A stretch of 64,000 nucleotides of DNA from Saccopteryx bilineata (GCF_036850765.1 NC_089490.1:98010074-98074073), one strand, 5' to 3'. Positions 11,241-23,640 are shown, numbered from the stretch's first letter. The notes: generated by a model from the sequence alone, not told the origin. Translations and numbers: made by a program.

Positions 11241-12233
11241 CCTGACTGGTGGAGGCACAATGGATTGACATTGGCACAAGATGCTGCGGGCCCTAATTCA
11301 AAACCCCAAAGTTGTTGGCTACAGCGCAGGCTCATCAGCTTGAGCGTGAACTTGCTATGTTGAGTGTGGGGTCCCTGGCATGAGCTCAGGATTATCAAAA
11401 TATTCACAAGGTCACTGGCTTGAGCCCAAAGGTCACTCACTGGCTCAAAGCCCAAGGTCACTGGCTTGCACTGAAGATTGCTGGCTTGAGCAAGGGGTCA
11501 CTGGTTTGGCTTAAGCCCCTGGTCAAGGCACTTATCAGAAGCAATCAATAAACAACTAAAGTGAAGCAACTTGGCCACTGTGAACAGTGCTGCAATGAAC
11601 ATGGGGCTACATGTGTCTTTACGTATCAATGTTTCTGAGATTTTGGGGTATATACCCAGTAGAGGGATTGCTGGGTCATAAGGTAGTTCTATTTGCAGTT
11701 TTTTGAGTGGCACATATACACTATGGAATACTACTCAGCCATAAGAAATGATGACATCAGATCATTTACAGCAAAATGGTGGGATCTTGATAACATTATA
11801 TGGAGTGAAATAAGTAAATCAGATAAAAACAAGAACTACATGATTCCATACATTGGTGGAACATAAAAATGAGACTAAGAGACATGGACAAGAGTGTGGT
11901 GGTTACCAGGGGTGGGGGGAGCGAGGACATAGGAGGAAGGGAGGGAGAGAGTTAGGGGGAGGGGGAGGGGCACAGAGAACTAGATAGAGGGTGACGGAGG
12001 ACAATCTGACTATGGGCGAGGGGTATGCAACATAATTTAATGACAAAATAACCTAGACATGTTTTCTTTGAATATATGTACCCTGATTTATTAATGTCAT
12101 CCCATTAACATTAATAAAAATTTATTTAAAAAAAATAAAAATAAAGTGAAGCAACTACAGGTGCATGCTCCTCAGCTCTCTCCTACCCCTCTCTCTTCCT
12201 TCCTTTCTCTCCTCTTAAAAAAAAAAAAAAGAA
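11241..12233 (+). mobile_element. Medium-length bat SINE split by a twin-primed L1
   Basis: SINE parts 11241-11571 and 12157-12233. The start is CCTGACTGGTGGAGGCACAA and the end is a CT-rich tract plus A14. The break falls exactly at AAAGTGAAGCAACT, where the L1 target duplication lies. Confidence 0.85.
11572..12141 (+). mobile_element. L1 with 5' inversion (twin priming) and 3' end
   Basis: From about 11710 to 12141 the plus strand holds the end of ORF2 (HIYTMEYYSA-like), a G-rich 3' UTR and an A-rich tail. From about 11709 back to 11572 the sequence is the minus-strand ORF2 segment just upstream (LQIELPYDPAIPLLGIYP ... FIAALFTVA). About 20 codons between FTVA and HIYTMEY are missing. The whole lies between exact 15-bp copies of TAAAGTGAAGCAACT (11557-11571 and 12142-12156). 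This is the standard signature of twin priming in L1 integration. The inverted ORF2 part is intact over about 45 codons, so the insertion is fairly young. Confidence 0.92.
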
Positions 12234-12499
12234 CTGCATGCAAGACTGTTTTCTAAGTTGATTGTACTATTTTGCATTTCTATTAGCACTATATATGAAA
12301 GGTTTAGTTATTACACATCCTCATCCACACTTGGTATGGTCAGTCTTCTTCATTTTAGACTTGATAGTAGAATGTGAGCAGTATCTCACTGTGGTTTTAA
12401 TGAGCATTTTCCCGTTGACTAACATTGTTTTGCACCTTTTCTTGTCTTTATTTGACATACATCTTCATTGGGAAAGTATTTGTTCATCTAACTTAAAGA

Positions 12500-13800
12500 A
12501 TTTTTGCACAGTGAAGGAAACAATCAACAAAATGAAAAGATAATCTACTGAATGGGAGAAAATATTCACCAATAATACGTCCAATAAGGGGTTAATATCC
12601 AAATATATATACTGCTCACAAAAATTAGGGGTATTTCAAAATGAATATAAAATGATTTAAAAAAAAAGCATTTGATTTTTTATTAAACAAGAACATTAGA
12701 AAAGCAAACAAGTCAAAGAAAGTTGTTCGATTGTGCAAATGAGATGCAAAACCAACATTTATTTTATTGGTGAAAATTTACTATGCAAAAGGCTGAAAGT
12801 ACTGGAATATCTGCACATTCCCTGACCCCCTAATTTTTGTGAGCAGTACAACTTAACACGGAAAGAAAACCACACAATCAGATTAAAAAATGAGCAGAGG
12901 ACCTGAAGAGATAATTCTCTAAAGAGGACATAGAGCTGGCCAATAGACATATAAACATATGTTCAATGTCACTAACTAAAACCACAATGAAATATCACCT
13001 CACACCTGTCAGAATGGCTATTACCAATAAATCAACAAACAAGTGTTGGTGAGGATGTGGAGAAAAGGAACCATTGTGCACCATGGGTGGGATTGTACAT
13101 TGGTGCAGTCAATCTGGAAAATAGTATGGAGGTTCCTTAAAAAATTAAAAATAGAACAACCAAATGATTCAGCAATTCTACTTCTGGATATTTATCTGAA
13201 GAAATCCAAAACACTAATTTAAAAAGACAGGTGAACCCCTAAGGTCACTGCAGCATTATTTACAATAGCCAAGATACGAAAGCAACCTAAGTATCTACTG
13301 ATAGACAAATGGATAAAGAAGATGTGGTGCATATACAAAGGAATATTACTTAGTCATAAAAAGAATGGAATATTGCCATTTGTGACAACATGGATGGAAC
13401 TAGAGGATATTATGCAAAATGAAATAAGTTAGACAGAGAAAGAGAAATACCATATGATTTCACTTATATGTGAAATCTCAAAACCAAATAAATAAAACAA
13501 AGTCATAGATACAGAGAACAAATTGATGGTTGCCAGGTGGAAGAAGTTTGTAGGTTGGATAAAAAAGGGGAAGGGATTATGATGTACAGGTTTCCAGATA
13601 TAAAAACAGTCACAGGGATGTAAAGTACAGCATAAGGAATATGTCAATAATATTGTGATAACTATGTATAGTGTTGAATGAGTACTCGACTTACCAGGGT
13701 GATCACTTCGTAAGTTATATAAATGTCTAGTCACTATGTTGTAAATCTAAAACTAATGTAATATTGTATGTCAACTGTATTTGAAAATTAAAATTTTTTT
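12500..13800 (+). mobile_element. Old L1 3' end, sense, with a mariner-type insertion
   Basis: Plus-strand ORF2 3' part (KETINKMKR, WEKIFTN-like start near 12505, then the RHFS and MRYHLTP-type regions) through the 3' UTR to an A/T-rich end near 13800. Interrupted at 12610-12848. It meets the antisense L1 (11041-12490) head to head, but both contain the same ORF2 region, so they are two insertions rather than one inverted copy. Confidence 0.75.
12610..12848. mobile_element. Mariner/Tc1-type element, non-autonomous
   Basis: About 239 bp with near-perfect terminal inverted repeats: TACTGCTCACAAAAATTAGG at left and its complement CCTAATTTTTGTGAGCAGTA at right, ending in TA on both sides. No transposase frame. 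Inserted in the sense L1. Confidence 0.88.
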
Positions 13801-14109
13801 TATCTCTCATAATGTTAAAAAAAATCCTGGGTCAATACATGAGTGCTTTAATCAACAGCATTTTGAAAATAAGAGATTCGTTTCAGATGTTAATATTAAT
13901 AATGATTGTTCTTGATTGACTGTGTCACACATCTACATACATCTTCTGTTTTAATCCTCAAACACATGAGGCTACTATCATTATCTTTATTTTAAAGGTT
14001 GAAAAATATGTTATTAAGGAACTTATCCAAGATTATTGAGACCGGGAATTAGAAACCCCATGTATCTAATTCCAAATTTTATTCTCTTTTTGTCAAATCT
14101 ACCCACATA

Positions 14110-14710
14110 ATGCTAAGAAAAGCACTCGATTTAAAAATGGGCAAAGTTTGAATGGACATTTCTCCAAAGAAGATATGCAAATGATCAATAAGCACATGAA
14201 AAGGTGCTTGACATCCTTAGTCACCAGGGAAATGCAAATCAAAACCACAATGAGATACCACTTCACATCCACTAGGATGGTTATAATAAATAAGACACAA
14301 TAACAAGTGTTGAAGAGCATGTGGAGAAATCAGAACCTTCATACACTGCTGATGGGAATGTAAAATGGTGCTGCTGCTGTGGCAAGCAGTCTGGCAGTTT
14401 CTAAAAAAGTTTAATATAGTTACAATATGAGCCAGCAATTCTACTCGTCAGTGAATTGAAAAACCTACTCTTCAATGAATTGGAAAACCTATGTCTACAC
14501 AAAATCTTGCACATGTATGTTCACAGTGGCCCCCAAGTGGAAGCAACCCGATGTCCACCAACTGTTGAATGAATGAACAGAAAGTGATACATCCATACAA
14601 TGAGATATTGTCCAAAAAGGAATGAAGTACTGATACATGCTACAATGTGAATGAACCTTGAAACATTACGCTAAGTGAAAGAAACCAAACACAAAAGGTC
14701 ACATACTGTT
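14110..14710 (+). mobile_element. Old L1 ORF2 3' fragment, sense
   Basis: Reads as the ORF2 end: TTTCTCCAAAGAAGATATGC, AAATGCAAATCAAAACCACA, the GATGGGAATGTAAAATGGTG region and a decayed tail. A 40-bp stretch around 14450-14490 is locally duplicated (two 'aattgaaaaacctact' / 'aattggaaaacctatg' units). Confidence 0.78.
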
Positions 14711-14739
14711 CCTTGGAGTCAGGGAGATCACTGGCTCCA

Positions 14740-14935
14740 GGTTTCCATTCCTATGCTATGGTGTAGAAACGCTGGTCAGTAAGCAGGGCAGTCATAGGGC
14801 TCACTCTGTTTCCCCTCTCTCACAAATCTGTTTTGTTCTGCCTATTGTCCAATGTCTGAAACAATTGTATAACATATTTTTTCCAGTTTTCTAGTTTTTT
14901 ATTGTGGGAAGGCAATTACTATAGTGGTTAATCCT
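14740..14935 (-). mobile_element. L1 5' UTR fragment, antisense
   Basis: Aligns by eye with the 5' UTR of the L1 at 4980-5130: GGGCTCACT..., GCCTATTGTCCAATGTCTGA, then 'catattttttccagttttctag'-type wording in both. Old fragment next to the sense L1. Confidence 0.5.
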
Positions 14936-15874
14936 TCACTAGTAAAAACAGAAATCTCATTTCAAATTGATAACTTAACATGTTGCAACTTATGGAGTGT
15001 CAGAAATGAGACAAAAGGAAAAACCTATCTGATTTTAAGATCAGTCTGAATATGAAGTGCAATTATTCCTTCTCTCTTGTTCCTTCCCTACTCGTCTCCC
15101 CTTCCTTTTTAAAGGGTAGAGGATTCTACTTGAGATTTTTCCCTTGAGCAAATAAAACTTGAAAATAAAATTGCTTTCTATGTAATTTGTTGTATTTGGA
15201 GGCATAGTCAATATTTAAGTAGCAGAAACTATATTATAGCAGATACCCCCCCTCAGAGTAGATAAAATGACAGCTCTGGGTAATTATTTCACTTACTGAA
15301 TTAAAGTTCTTAGAATTTCACTTTGGCCCTGCTATCATTTAACATGATCAGAACAAAGCTATTTACAGTTTTCTCTGCCTCACTTAACTGTAATACCAAG
15401 GTACTTTAATGAAGAATGTAAAATTATGTATATAGTAAAAGTGAATTTTCCTGCCACAGTAAGTACAGATACTGCTTTAAATAAGGTGCACTAAAAGAGT
15501 CATCCCCTTACCCTCTATTGACCAACAAAACCTAGTCACATTGGAAAAAAGATAAACCACTAATACTCAGTTGTTAACATCCAGAAAAATTTTCTCTCAT
15601 ATATCTACATTTCTATAAACATATAGGTTTTTTTTAATTCCCTGATTTAAGAGTAAGACAACTCTTAAAAACTAACGAGACCAAATGCCAGTAAAATTAT
15701 CCACAGTGGCCTCAGCCATTTCTTCACAGTAAAGTCTCTAAAGTGATTTTATTCACCTCTATTTATCCCCTCAGTCTTACTTATGAAAATGTATACATAC
15801 ATAGAGCACTTTCCCTTACTGGGTGTCATAGAAAACTATTTTTGGCAATTTCAACAGTCCCCCCTTATCTATGC

Positions 15875-15877
<3 letters not shown>

Positions 15878-15939
<62 letters not shown>

Positions 15940-15941
15940 TT

Positions 15942-15972
<31 letters not shown>

Positions 15973-15980
15973 TTTTTGAC
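15878..15980. repeat. (TTTC)n then (TC)n microsatellite
   Basis: About 14 TTTC units followed by TC repeats. It is the A-rich tail of the SINE at 15880-16329 read on the other strand. Likely length-polymorphic. Confidence 0.95.
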
Positions 15981-16329
15981 AGAAACAGCAAGAGAGTCAG
16001 AGTGAGGGACAGATAGAAACAGACAGGAAAGGAGAGAGATGAGAAACATCAGTTCTTCATTGCAACACCTCAGTTGTTCATTGATTGCTTTCTCATATGT
16101 GCCTTGACCAGGGGGCTACAGCAGAGCAAGTGACCCCTTGCTCAAGCCAGCAGCCTTGGGCTTCAAGCCAGCGACCTTTGGGCTCAAGCCAGTGACCATG
16201 GGGTCATGTCTATGATCCCACGCTCAAGCCAGTGACCCCATGCTCAAGCTGGTGACCTCAAGGTTTCGAACCTGGGTCCTCTGTGTCCCAGTCCAATGCT
16301 CTATCCACTGCACCACTGCCTGGTCAGGC
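15880..16329 (-). mobile_element. Medium-length bat SINE with an expanded (AAAG)n tail
   Basis: The minus strand starts GCCTGACCAGGCAGTGGTGC at about 16329 and ends in a microsatellite tail at 15880-15980. Its middle has extra 'ctcaagccagtgacc' units. The flanks ATGCTCTTTCTTT and CCATGCTTTCTTT look like a decayed duplication. Confidence 0.88.
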
Positions 16330-17795
16330 TCCATGCTTTCTTTTTCCTTGGTTTATGTATCCATGGTCAACCGTAGTCTGGAAATGGAACATTTCAAAAA
16401 TAAACAATTCATAAGTTTTAAATTGTATGCCGTTCTGAGTAGTGTCATGGAATCTTGCTCCATCCTTCTCAGTCCCTCCCAGGGGTGCAGCATATCTATA
16501 CTGTAGATGTTCCCCGCCCATTAGTCACTTAGTAGCCATCTAGGTTATCTGCTCAACAGTCTTGATATTGCAGTACTTATATTCAAGTAACCCTTATTTT
16601 ACTTAATAATGGCCCCAAAGTGCAAGAGTAGTTTAAACTTCATCATAGGTAGGTATATATAGGAAGAATCATGGTATGTATAAGGTTTGGTACCATCTGC
16701 AGTTTCAGGCATCCACTGTGGGTCTTAGAACAACGTTATCCCTGGGGATAAGCAGGCTTTCTTGTTGAACACATGTGTGCCTATTGAGAGATTTCCATAA
16801 TGCAAACCTAGACTAGAATGTGCTTTCATCTTTTCACTCAGGAGGCTTAATCAGGAGCAACCAAAATGTCCTGATTAAAGTTTTTTTCAAAATATCAAAC
16901 TTTAAACACTGTTACCCTGGTGAGGACATCCTGACTACAAACAAATAGACTTCAAAGGGACTTCCCAACTTTCCCTAAACCACAGACTAATATTTGCTAT
17001 TACTGTTGTACTCGGTAGCATAGGGCCACTTTGTCCTTCATTTGTAGAAGACCTTGAAGATAAGTATTAATCACCATCACAAAAAGTTTTCCTAGTAGAG
17101 ATGAAACTCATTTATCTTTTTCTATTAAGTTTCAGGCTGAGATATAAGGGTTAGTTGCAAGAAATAAATTAAGGAAGAGAAGCAAAAGCTGAATTAGAAT
17201 GAAAGACTTGTAGAAATAAAAGTCAGTAACTGGCTTAAAAAGTAAGAAGTATATACTATTCTCTCTACTTTGATCTACATTTAGTGAATTACAATCAGCT
17301 CAGCTGAAACACTGGTAGCCTAATTAATAGGAATCATAAAGACAGACAGCAGTAAGCACTATAAAATTTATATTTCCTTCTGTTTCAGAGTAAAAGTTAA
17401 TAGAGAAGAGCTGAAAGTACAGAAAAATTTAAGGATGTTTAAGCCATTGGGCTTACAGAGCAAGAAAGCCCACAACAGAAATTCTGACCTCCAAAGAGAA
17501 AAAAATTAAATCTCACTTCAGTTTCTAAAAGTCTTTGTTTCTTATATTTTATATGCGAACAAGACATTCCCAACCGGGATAGATTGAAAACTTGGCTAAT
17601 ATAAATGCTAATTGTATCCCTTATCATCAGTGTCATTTTTGTTTCTAAATAATAACAAAACTGTGATTAAAGAAATTATTATCATTTATTTACTGTATCA
17701 TTTTATTAATTTAATCATTACTTTTTGAGGAAATATTTCATATCAGGTACTGTGGTATGTACTCTGGATACAAAACTGAATAAGAAAAAAAATCA

Positions 17796-18103
17796 GCCTG
17801 ACTAGGAGGTGGTGCAGTGAATAGAGCGTCGGACTAGGATGCAGAGGACCCAGGTTCTAGACTCCAAGGTCGCCAGCTTGAGCGCGGGCTCATCTGGTTT
17901 GAGCAAAGCTCACCAACTTGGACCCTAGGTAGCTGGCTTGAGCAAAGGCCCGCGGTCAAGGCTCATATGAAAAAGCAATCAATGAACAACTAAGGTATTG
18001 CAACGAAAAACTAATGATTGATGCTTCTCATCTCTCTCCCTTCCTGTCTGTCCCTATCTATCCCCCCCCCCCTCTCTCTCTCTGTCTCTGTAAAAAAAGA
18101 AAA
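17796..18103 (+). mobile_element. Medium-length bat SINE, full length
   Basis: Starts GCCTGACTAGGAGGTGGTGC and ends in a C10/CT tract and A-rich tail. The exact 14-bp duplication AAGAAAAAAAATCA lies at 17782-17795 and 18104-18117. This is the best example of its family here. Confidence 0.93.
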
Positions 18104-20639
18104 AAGAAAAAAAATCAATAATATGCAAAGATTTTAGTTGTCTCCTAATTCTTGAAAATTAAGTTCTGTCTTATTAGAAAATAGCTCAAAATAGTCTTAA
18201 AAACTAGAAAAAAAAATAAGGCTACTTAACCCAAATTTCTCAATGCAGGAAGTTCCACTGGAACAGCTGATAACCATTCATTCTCTGTTAGATTCCACAT
18301 TCTCACCAGGCAGCATGTTTCATTTTGTGATGGTTCTTATTATCAAAAAATTCCTCTGTGTGAAGCTAGCATCTGTCCTCTGCAACTTCTAATACTGGTC
18401 TTGGAGCTATACAGAATGAGTTTATTTTATCTTAAATAAGGAAGTTCTTTAAATATTTAAGGGAAGCCATGAACTTAACTTTCATTCTCCAGGTAAAATA
18501 TCTACTGTATTTCACTTCACATAATTTTTAGACCATCTACCACTCTGGCTGAGTAGCAAACGATCTCTGTGCAGAAGTTACTGATGACAATATTTTCCAG
18601 ACATTTTCCTTTCTAAGATGTCAAACAAATTCTAACCTCTATTTTTGAACATACCTTTTCCTGATTTTATTATTATTTTTAATCCAAATGTATTTCAAGT
18701 GTTTTTCTGTAATGTAAAGAATATTCAGATTTTAAAAGACCTATATATTTTCAATGTAGTAGTCTGGGAAGAAATGAAGTTCATGAGAGGAGACAGGGAA
18801 CTAATAGGAAAAAATATATTCTCTATAAGAATATCATTTATGTAGCCTCTTGAGCACTCATCGCCAATCACAGGGAGGCATGACTGCAATTTTAATGTCC
18901 TTATTTTGGGAAGTAGAGAAGGTAATGAAAGAGTTACTTCTACATCTGAATAGAATGTTGTGATACTATCTGCCTATTTCTATAACATCTGTCATTGTAT
19001 TATTTATTTCATGAGAAAATAATATTTCTGGTTACATGCCAACTAAACTGACAGGCAGACTGACAGGAAAGGCTGGGGTAACAAAGGGGTGGGGGTATGG
19101 GGAGGTGGCAGCAGTCTAAATATTCAGTAGCTACCAGTGAAACAAATCAGTTTCCCCTGTCTTCCTATCCATGAAGGTAACTGGCTAGAAATTGACCAGG
19201 AGATCTAAAATCGCCTTTGAGGACAACATTAACAGCGGACAGCTCCATAGGTAACATACCTTCCTGGTCACACTTACATCACCGGCCAGACCATCCAGAA
19301 GCAGTTAAATGCTTTATCAAGTGGGCTTTTAAAGAAGGAAAGCTAAAAAGGGAGCAGAAATAACACATCACTGAACTCCCAGCCATGAGTTTCCATATGT
19401 GCCTGGTGCAAGTTCTTGATAAACAGGCGCATGTGAATTATGGTTACAGTATTTCAAATTAATAATCTTATATTTCAAGGACATTGTTTTAAAAGATCAT
19501 TAATCTTAACAATAAACCTGCCATACAAAATCATGAAGAGTATCTATTCGTAACAAAAGAATAGGGGGTCCAGATGAAGGCCAGGACCCAAACTCTGTTT
19601 GCTCATTGTAAGTTCACTACAGAACACCCTCTTGCTAGAATCACTTGGAAATTCCTTCTTGAGTCTGAAATACCAACAAAGTGTAGGTGGCTACATTTTT
19701 TTCAGTTTTGATAAGAAATTTTACTTTAAGCTCATACTTGTATCTTATCATAACATTGCCATCTAAAAATATCTTTAAAAACTTAGTTCCTTATCAGTAC
19801 TTGACATTCATAGTATAATTTAAAAAGAATTTGTAGCGTCACAGTAGATATAGAGGACTAAATAAGGAGTGGAGAGACATGAATCGTCCTTTATACATCT
19901 AATTTATTCATTTTTTCAATCTAACTTCTTCCAGTGTATTTTTGCCTGTCTATGAAGATGACTGGGCTACTGCTTTAATAAAAAGTATATAATTCCTTAT
20001 ATTAACTTTATCAATTATATTTTTATTAACTTTATCAACTATTAAATGACTAAGATTGATGTTCTTTAACTAAACATCCAAAAGCACTAAGTAAAAATGT
20101 GGACCCTTGATGCTCTTGGAAACATGTGTGCTATGTGTTGTTGTCAGTTCTGACTCTCTGAGACCTAGGATTTCCACAATGCCCTCCTCAACAGCCATGC
20201 TTAGCTCCTGTAGACTCGTGCGTGTGGCTACTTTCAGGGAGTCAATATATCTCGTATTTAGTCTCCTCTTTTACTTCTGCTTTCTATTTTTCTCAGCATT
20301 ACTGTCTTTTCCAAAGAACCCTGCCTTCTCAGGATGTGCCTGAAGTAGGACAACTTCAGTTTTGTCATTTTTGCCTCCAGCAGTATTTGAGGCTTAATTT
20401 GCTCTTGGTCACATCTGTTCATCTTTCTGGCAGTCCAGAGTATCCATACATGTCTCCTCCAGCACTATATCTCAACTGAATAATTTTTTCCCTATCAGCC
20501 TTCCACACTGTCCCACTTTCATGTCCCTAAATAGTAATGCCTAGCATTATATAGTAGTGCATAGTGATGTGAACATTGACAATTAACCAATGTTAGTATG
20601 AGAAGCCACTAACTTACAAATGACTTGTGTTCTTAAAAT

Positions 20640-20775
20640 TTATTTGCAAGTCAGTTGGCTGGGCTTGAGAGTGCTTTATACGTCTGTTTCTGTTTAGTAC
20701 TATATCCCCAGAGCCTGGGATAGTGCTAGACTCATAGTACGCACCCAAATATTTGCTGAGTGACTGGATGAACTA
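20640..20775 (+). mobile_element. L2 3' end
   Basis: TATATCCCCAGAGCCTGGGA, GTGCTAGACTCATAGTACGC and an ATTTGCTGAGTGACTGGATGAA tail follow the L2 3' terminus. Confidence 0.6.
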
Positions 20776-20821
20776 GCCCAAAAGTTGACTTCACTAATAA
20801 TATAATTGAATTATATTATTA

Positions 20822-21045
20822 ATAATAATTAGCATTTATATAGTGATTAGATATTTATAAAACACATGTATGCCTTATCTTATTCTTTCTGACATTGATT
20901 CAATTTACAAATGAAGAATCTAAGTAAGACCCGTAAATTAAAAAGAGAGTCATTTAGGCTCCTTGAGAACCACTAGGACCAGGTGATAGGGTAGGTGTGG
21001 GACTCCAACTCCTACTTTATGCTACCACATTGCATTTAGTAATAC
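20822..21045 (-). mobile_element. MIR SINE, diverged
   Basis: Reverse MIR order: AGCATTTATATAGTGATTAG, ATTTACAAATGAAGAATCTA, then GGGACTCCAACTCCTACTTT. Old. Confidence 0.55.
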
Positions 21046-21231
21046 TATAAACTATAGATAAGGTATCATCTACTAAAACAAGATAGAGACTAAGAGAATA
21101 AGGACTCACTTCTTTTTTCCCCTGCCTCCCCTTTCTTAAAGCAAATTAAGTGACTTCCTTATGCCCAATGGTTATAAAGAAGGACCACTCACCTTGCAAG
21201 AAATGACATCTCTTAAAAAAGATAACACCAA

Positions 21232-21609
21232 GCCCTGGCCGGTTGGCTCAGTGGTAGAGCGTCAGCCTGGCATTCAGGAGTCCTGGGTTTGATTCCCGGC
21301 CAGGGCACACAGGAGAAGCGCCCATCTGCTTCTCCACCCCTCCCCCTCCCCTTCCTCTCTGTCTCTCTTCCCCTCCCGCAGCCAAGGTTCCACTGGAGCA
21401 AAGTTGGCCCGGGCGCTGAGGATGGCTCTGTGGCCTCTGCCTCAGGCGCTAGAATAGCTCTGGTTGCAACAGAGTGACGCCCCCAGATGGGCAGAGCGTC
21501 GCCCCTGGTGGGCGTGCCGGGTGGATCCCGGTCAGGCGCATGCGGGATTCTGTCTGACTGCCTCCCTGTTTCCAACTTCAGAAAAATATAAAAAAAAAAA
21601 AGAAGAAGA
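21232..21609 (+). mobile_element. Long tRNA-derived bat SINE, full length
   Basis: GCCCTGGCCGGTTGGCTCAG start, full body and A-rich tail. The exact 17-bp duplication AAAAAAGATAACACCAA lies at 21215-21231 and 21610-21626. One of the younger copies. Confidence 0.95.
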
Positions 21610-21999
21610 AAAAAAGATAACACCAAAATTGAGGGTGTGGTCTACCTAGCAGGAAGGCCATCATGACTAGCTAAGCATTGCCCAACTCATGACCTCTGCT
21701 ATTGGAGTAGTTTAAATGTAAAGGATTTCTGTCAGTCACTTACCCACTCTATGGTATAAGCTATTTATTTATTCAGAGATGGATGAGACATTAGGAAGTC
21801 CTGACACAAACCTTTAAATTTATACATGAGTGCTCTCTGTAACATCTCTCACTGGGATGTTCAGCCTTTGCTGAAACATTTCATGAATGAAAAACTCAGG
21901 GGAGCTCACTTTGTCTTTTGGGTACATCCAGTTTTTAAGAAAGTGTTTCTTTGGTTATACTCTTGCCTTCTGAAAACACTGGAGTTCATTTAATCTCTC

Positions 22000-22440
22000 T
22001 CGAAACATCTGAAGAATATTAGCAGTGCCTGAACACCCGTAAATCCTCTCTCACAGGCAAAATAGTCCAAGTTAATTATGCAATGAGGTTTCTAATTGAT
22101 CTCACCAGTTCTGCTCAGCTCTCTCTAAACAGGAATACCTTGGCCTGAACATAACAGTCTAGCTATGCTTCAACTAGAGAACACAACAGAAGGACTATTC
22201 TCCCTTGTGTATGGAACCTTATTCTTCTATCAATGCAGCCTAGGATTGCATTAGCTTTTTTGGTAGTCATGATATATTATTGTTGACTCGCAATGAGATT
22301 ACAAGCAGCTGAAACCCTCAGCTCTTTTTCATGTGAATGGCTGATGATTCACACCTCTCTAATGACAGTAGAGCTGATTTTTTACATGAATTTATATTTC
22401 ACACTATTAAATTTGATCTCATAAATTTTGCTCAAGAATC
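22000..22440 (-). mobile_element. Possible L3/CR1 LINE fragment
   Basis: The minus-strand wording (AAAAAAGCTAATGCAATCCT, ACATGAAAAAGAGCTGAGGG, with CTAGGCTGCATTGATAGAAG) resembles the 3' coding region of mammalian L3/CR1 after the reverse transcriptase. Assigned from memory of the family. Confidence 0.5.
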
Positions 22441-22800
22441 TTTCACACTGCTCCCCAAGTTGTTTTCCTAAAACAGCTCTGATTACACTATCCCTACCCA
22501 GAAGAACTGTTGATTGATCTCCATCACCTACAGGATCAAGTCCGAAACACTTGGCTCACTTAACCTTGCATAATCTTGAGCCTCCAGGGTCGGCCTCATT
22601 TCCCCCGTCCTTCTCTGCTGCCTGCTGTCCCCCTTACTGTACTCTACAACCATTCTAAGGATTGATTTTCCTTATACGTGTGCACTTTTCCATGGAATTC
22701 CTTCTCTATCTTTTGCTTATTATTCATCCTTTAAGAGACAACAATTTAGAAGTCTCAGTCAGACTGTGAACCCCTTGAAGGCCGGATTACACCACAGTGA
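22440..22800 (+). mobile_element. L2 LINE 3' part
   Basis: TCACACTGCTCCCCAAGTTG, GAAGAACTGTTGATTGATCT, TCTGCTGCCTGCTGTCCCCC, then ATTCATCCTTTAAGAGACAA and GACTGTGAACCCCTTGAAGG: the L2 order, decayed. Confidence 0.6.
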
Positions 22801-23582
22801 AGTTCAGGTAACAGGAAAGGGACAGAGCTTGCAAGTCCTTTTTGGGGGTGGGGTTCTAAGTTCTTGTTCTGTGTTTTCTTTTTGTTCGTTTGCTTTGTCA
22901 AAAAAAACCCACATTGAAACCTTTTTTTTTTCAAAGCTAGTTTCTCATCTCAACTCTAGAAATGCAAGTAATTTGGATTTGGCTTACTGTACTTGAAATA
23001 GCAGTTCTTAGTTAGAGAGAGGGAGTAACAAGCTTGGTGGTTTATCCATGTGAACCAAGTAGTGGCACAAGTTTGTCCAGAGATGGTATCACAGGCAGTG
23101 TTCTCCAGAATCACAGAGCAGCCACCCTGGCACCCAGCGCAGCATTGCGAAAAGAAGTCCAGCTGGAAGCAGGAGCATGAGGACATCTATCCAATCATTT
23201 CTAATAATATGGAAAAACACATTAAAATCCCCAATTTAACCTTTACATGCACTTTCCTCTGTTGTCCAGTAGGCAGTGGAAGATTTGTACCTTTCCACGT
23301 GAACTGGGACCCTTTGTGCCAGGCCTTCGCAGGTTAGGAATAGAGCCCGTGGTTTGCGTTTGTGAAGGGATAGAATCTGTGACCTTGTGCTTGTTGAGAA
23401 ACTACAATGATTAACTGTCAGCCTTAGCATCTGTCATCCTAACTGCTTAACCATGAGACACTTAGTAAGTCGTCTATCAGACTGTTTGGTGTATCTATGT
23501 ACCAGATACTGTGTCAAAAAACACATTAAACTACAAAAAGCAATAGCTATTATCAGTAGTATTAACAAATAATGCCTTAGAG

Positions 23583-23640
23583 TTCATTTATTTAATAAAT
23601 ATCTATTTACTATGTGAGGCAGCCTGTTGAACGTCGAGAC
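23583..23640 (-). mobile_element. Short L2 3' end remnant
   Basis: TTCATTTATTTAATAAATAT then CTATTTACTATGTGAGGCAG matches the reversed L2 terminus. Confidence 0.4.

Larger units (their letters stand above)
11041..12490 (-). mobile_element. Old L1, antisense, ORF2 3' part; split by a SINE
   Basis: Parts 11041-11240 and 12245-12490 read on the minus strand as the end of L1 ORF2 (the region before and around MRYHLTP and down to the Lys-Trp-rich end). The SINE at 11241-12233 interrupts it, with the 11-bp duplication CTGCATGCAAG (11230-11240 and 12234-12244). Confidence 0.7.

Noticed and set aside
12245..12850. Head-to-head L1s as one inverted (twin-primed) insertion
   Set aside because: Both halves contain the same ORF2 region, which one reverse-transcribed L1 could not provide. 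They are separate insertions.
22956..23186. Cysteine-rich 76-codon frame on the minus strand in NTN4 intron 2
   Set aside because: It starts MSSCSCFQLDFF and has about ten Cys, but the spacing does not match the netrin LE repeats, there is no matching splice context that I can defend, and the opposite strand is also open. Treated as chance.
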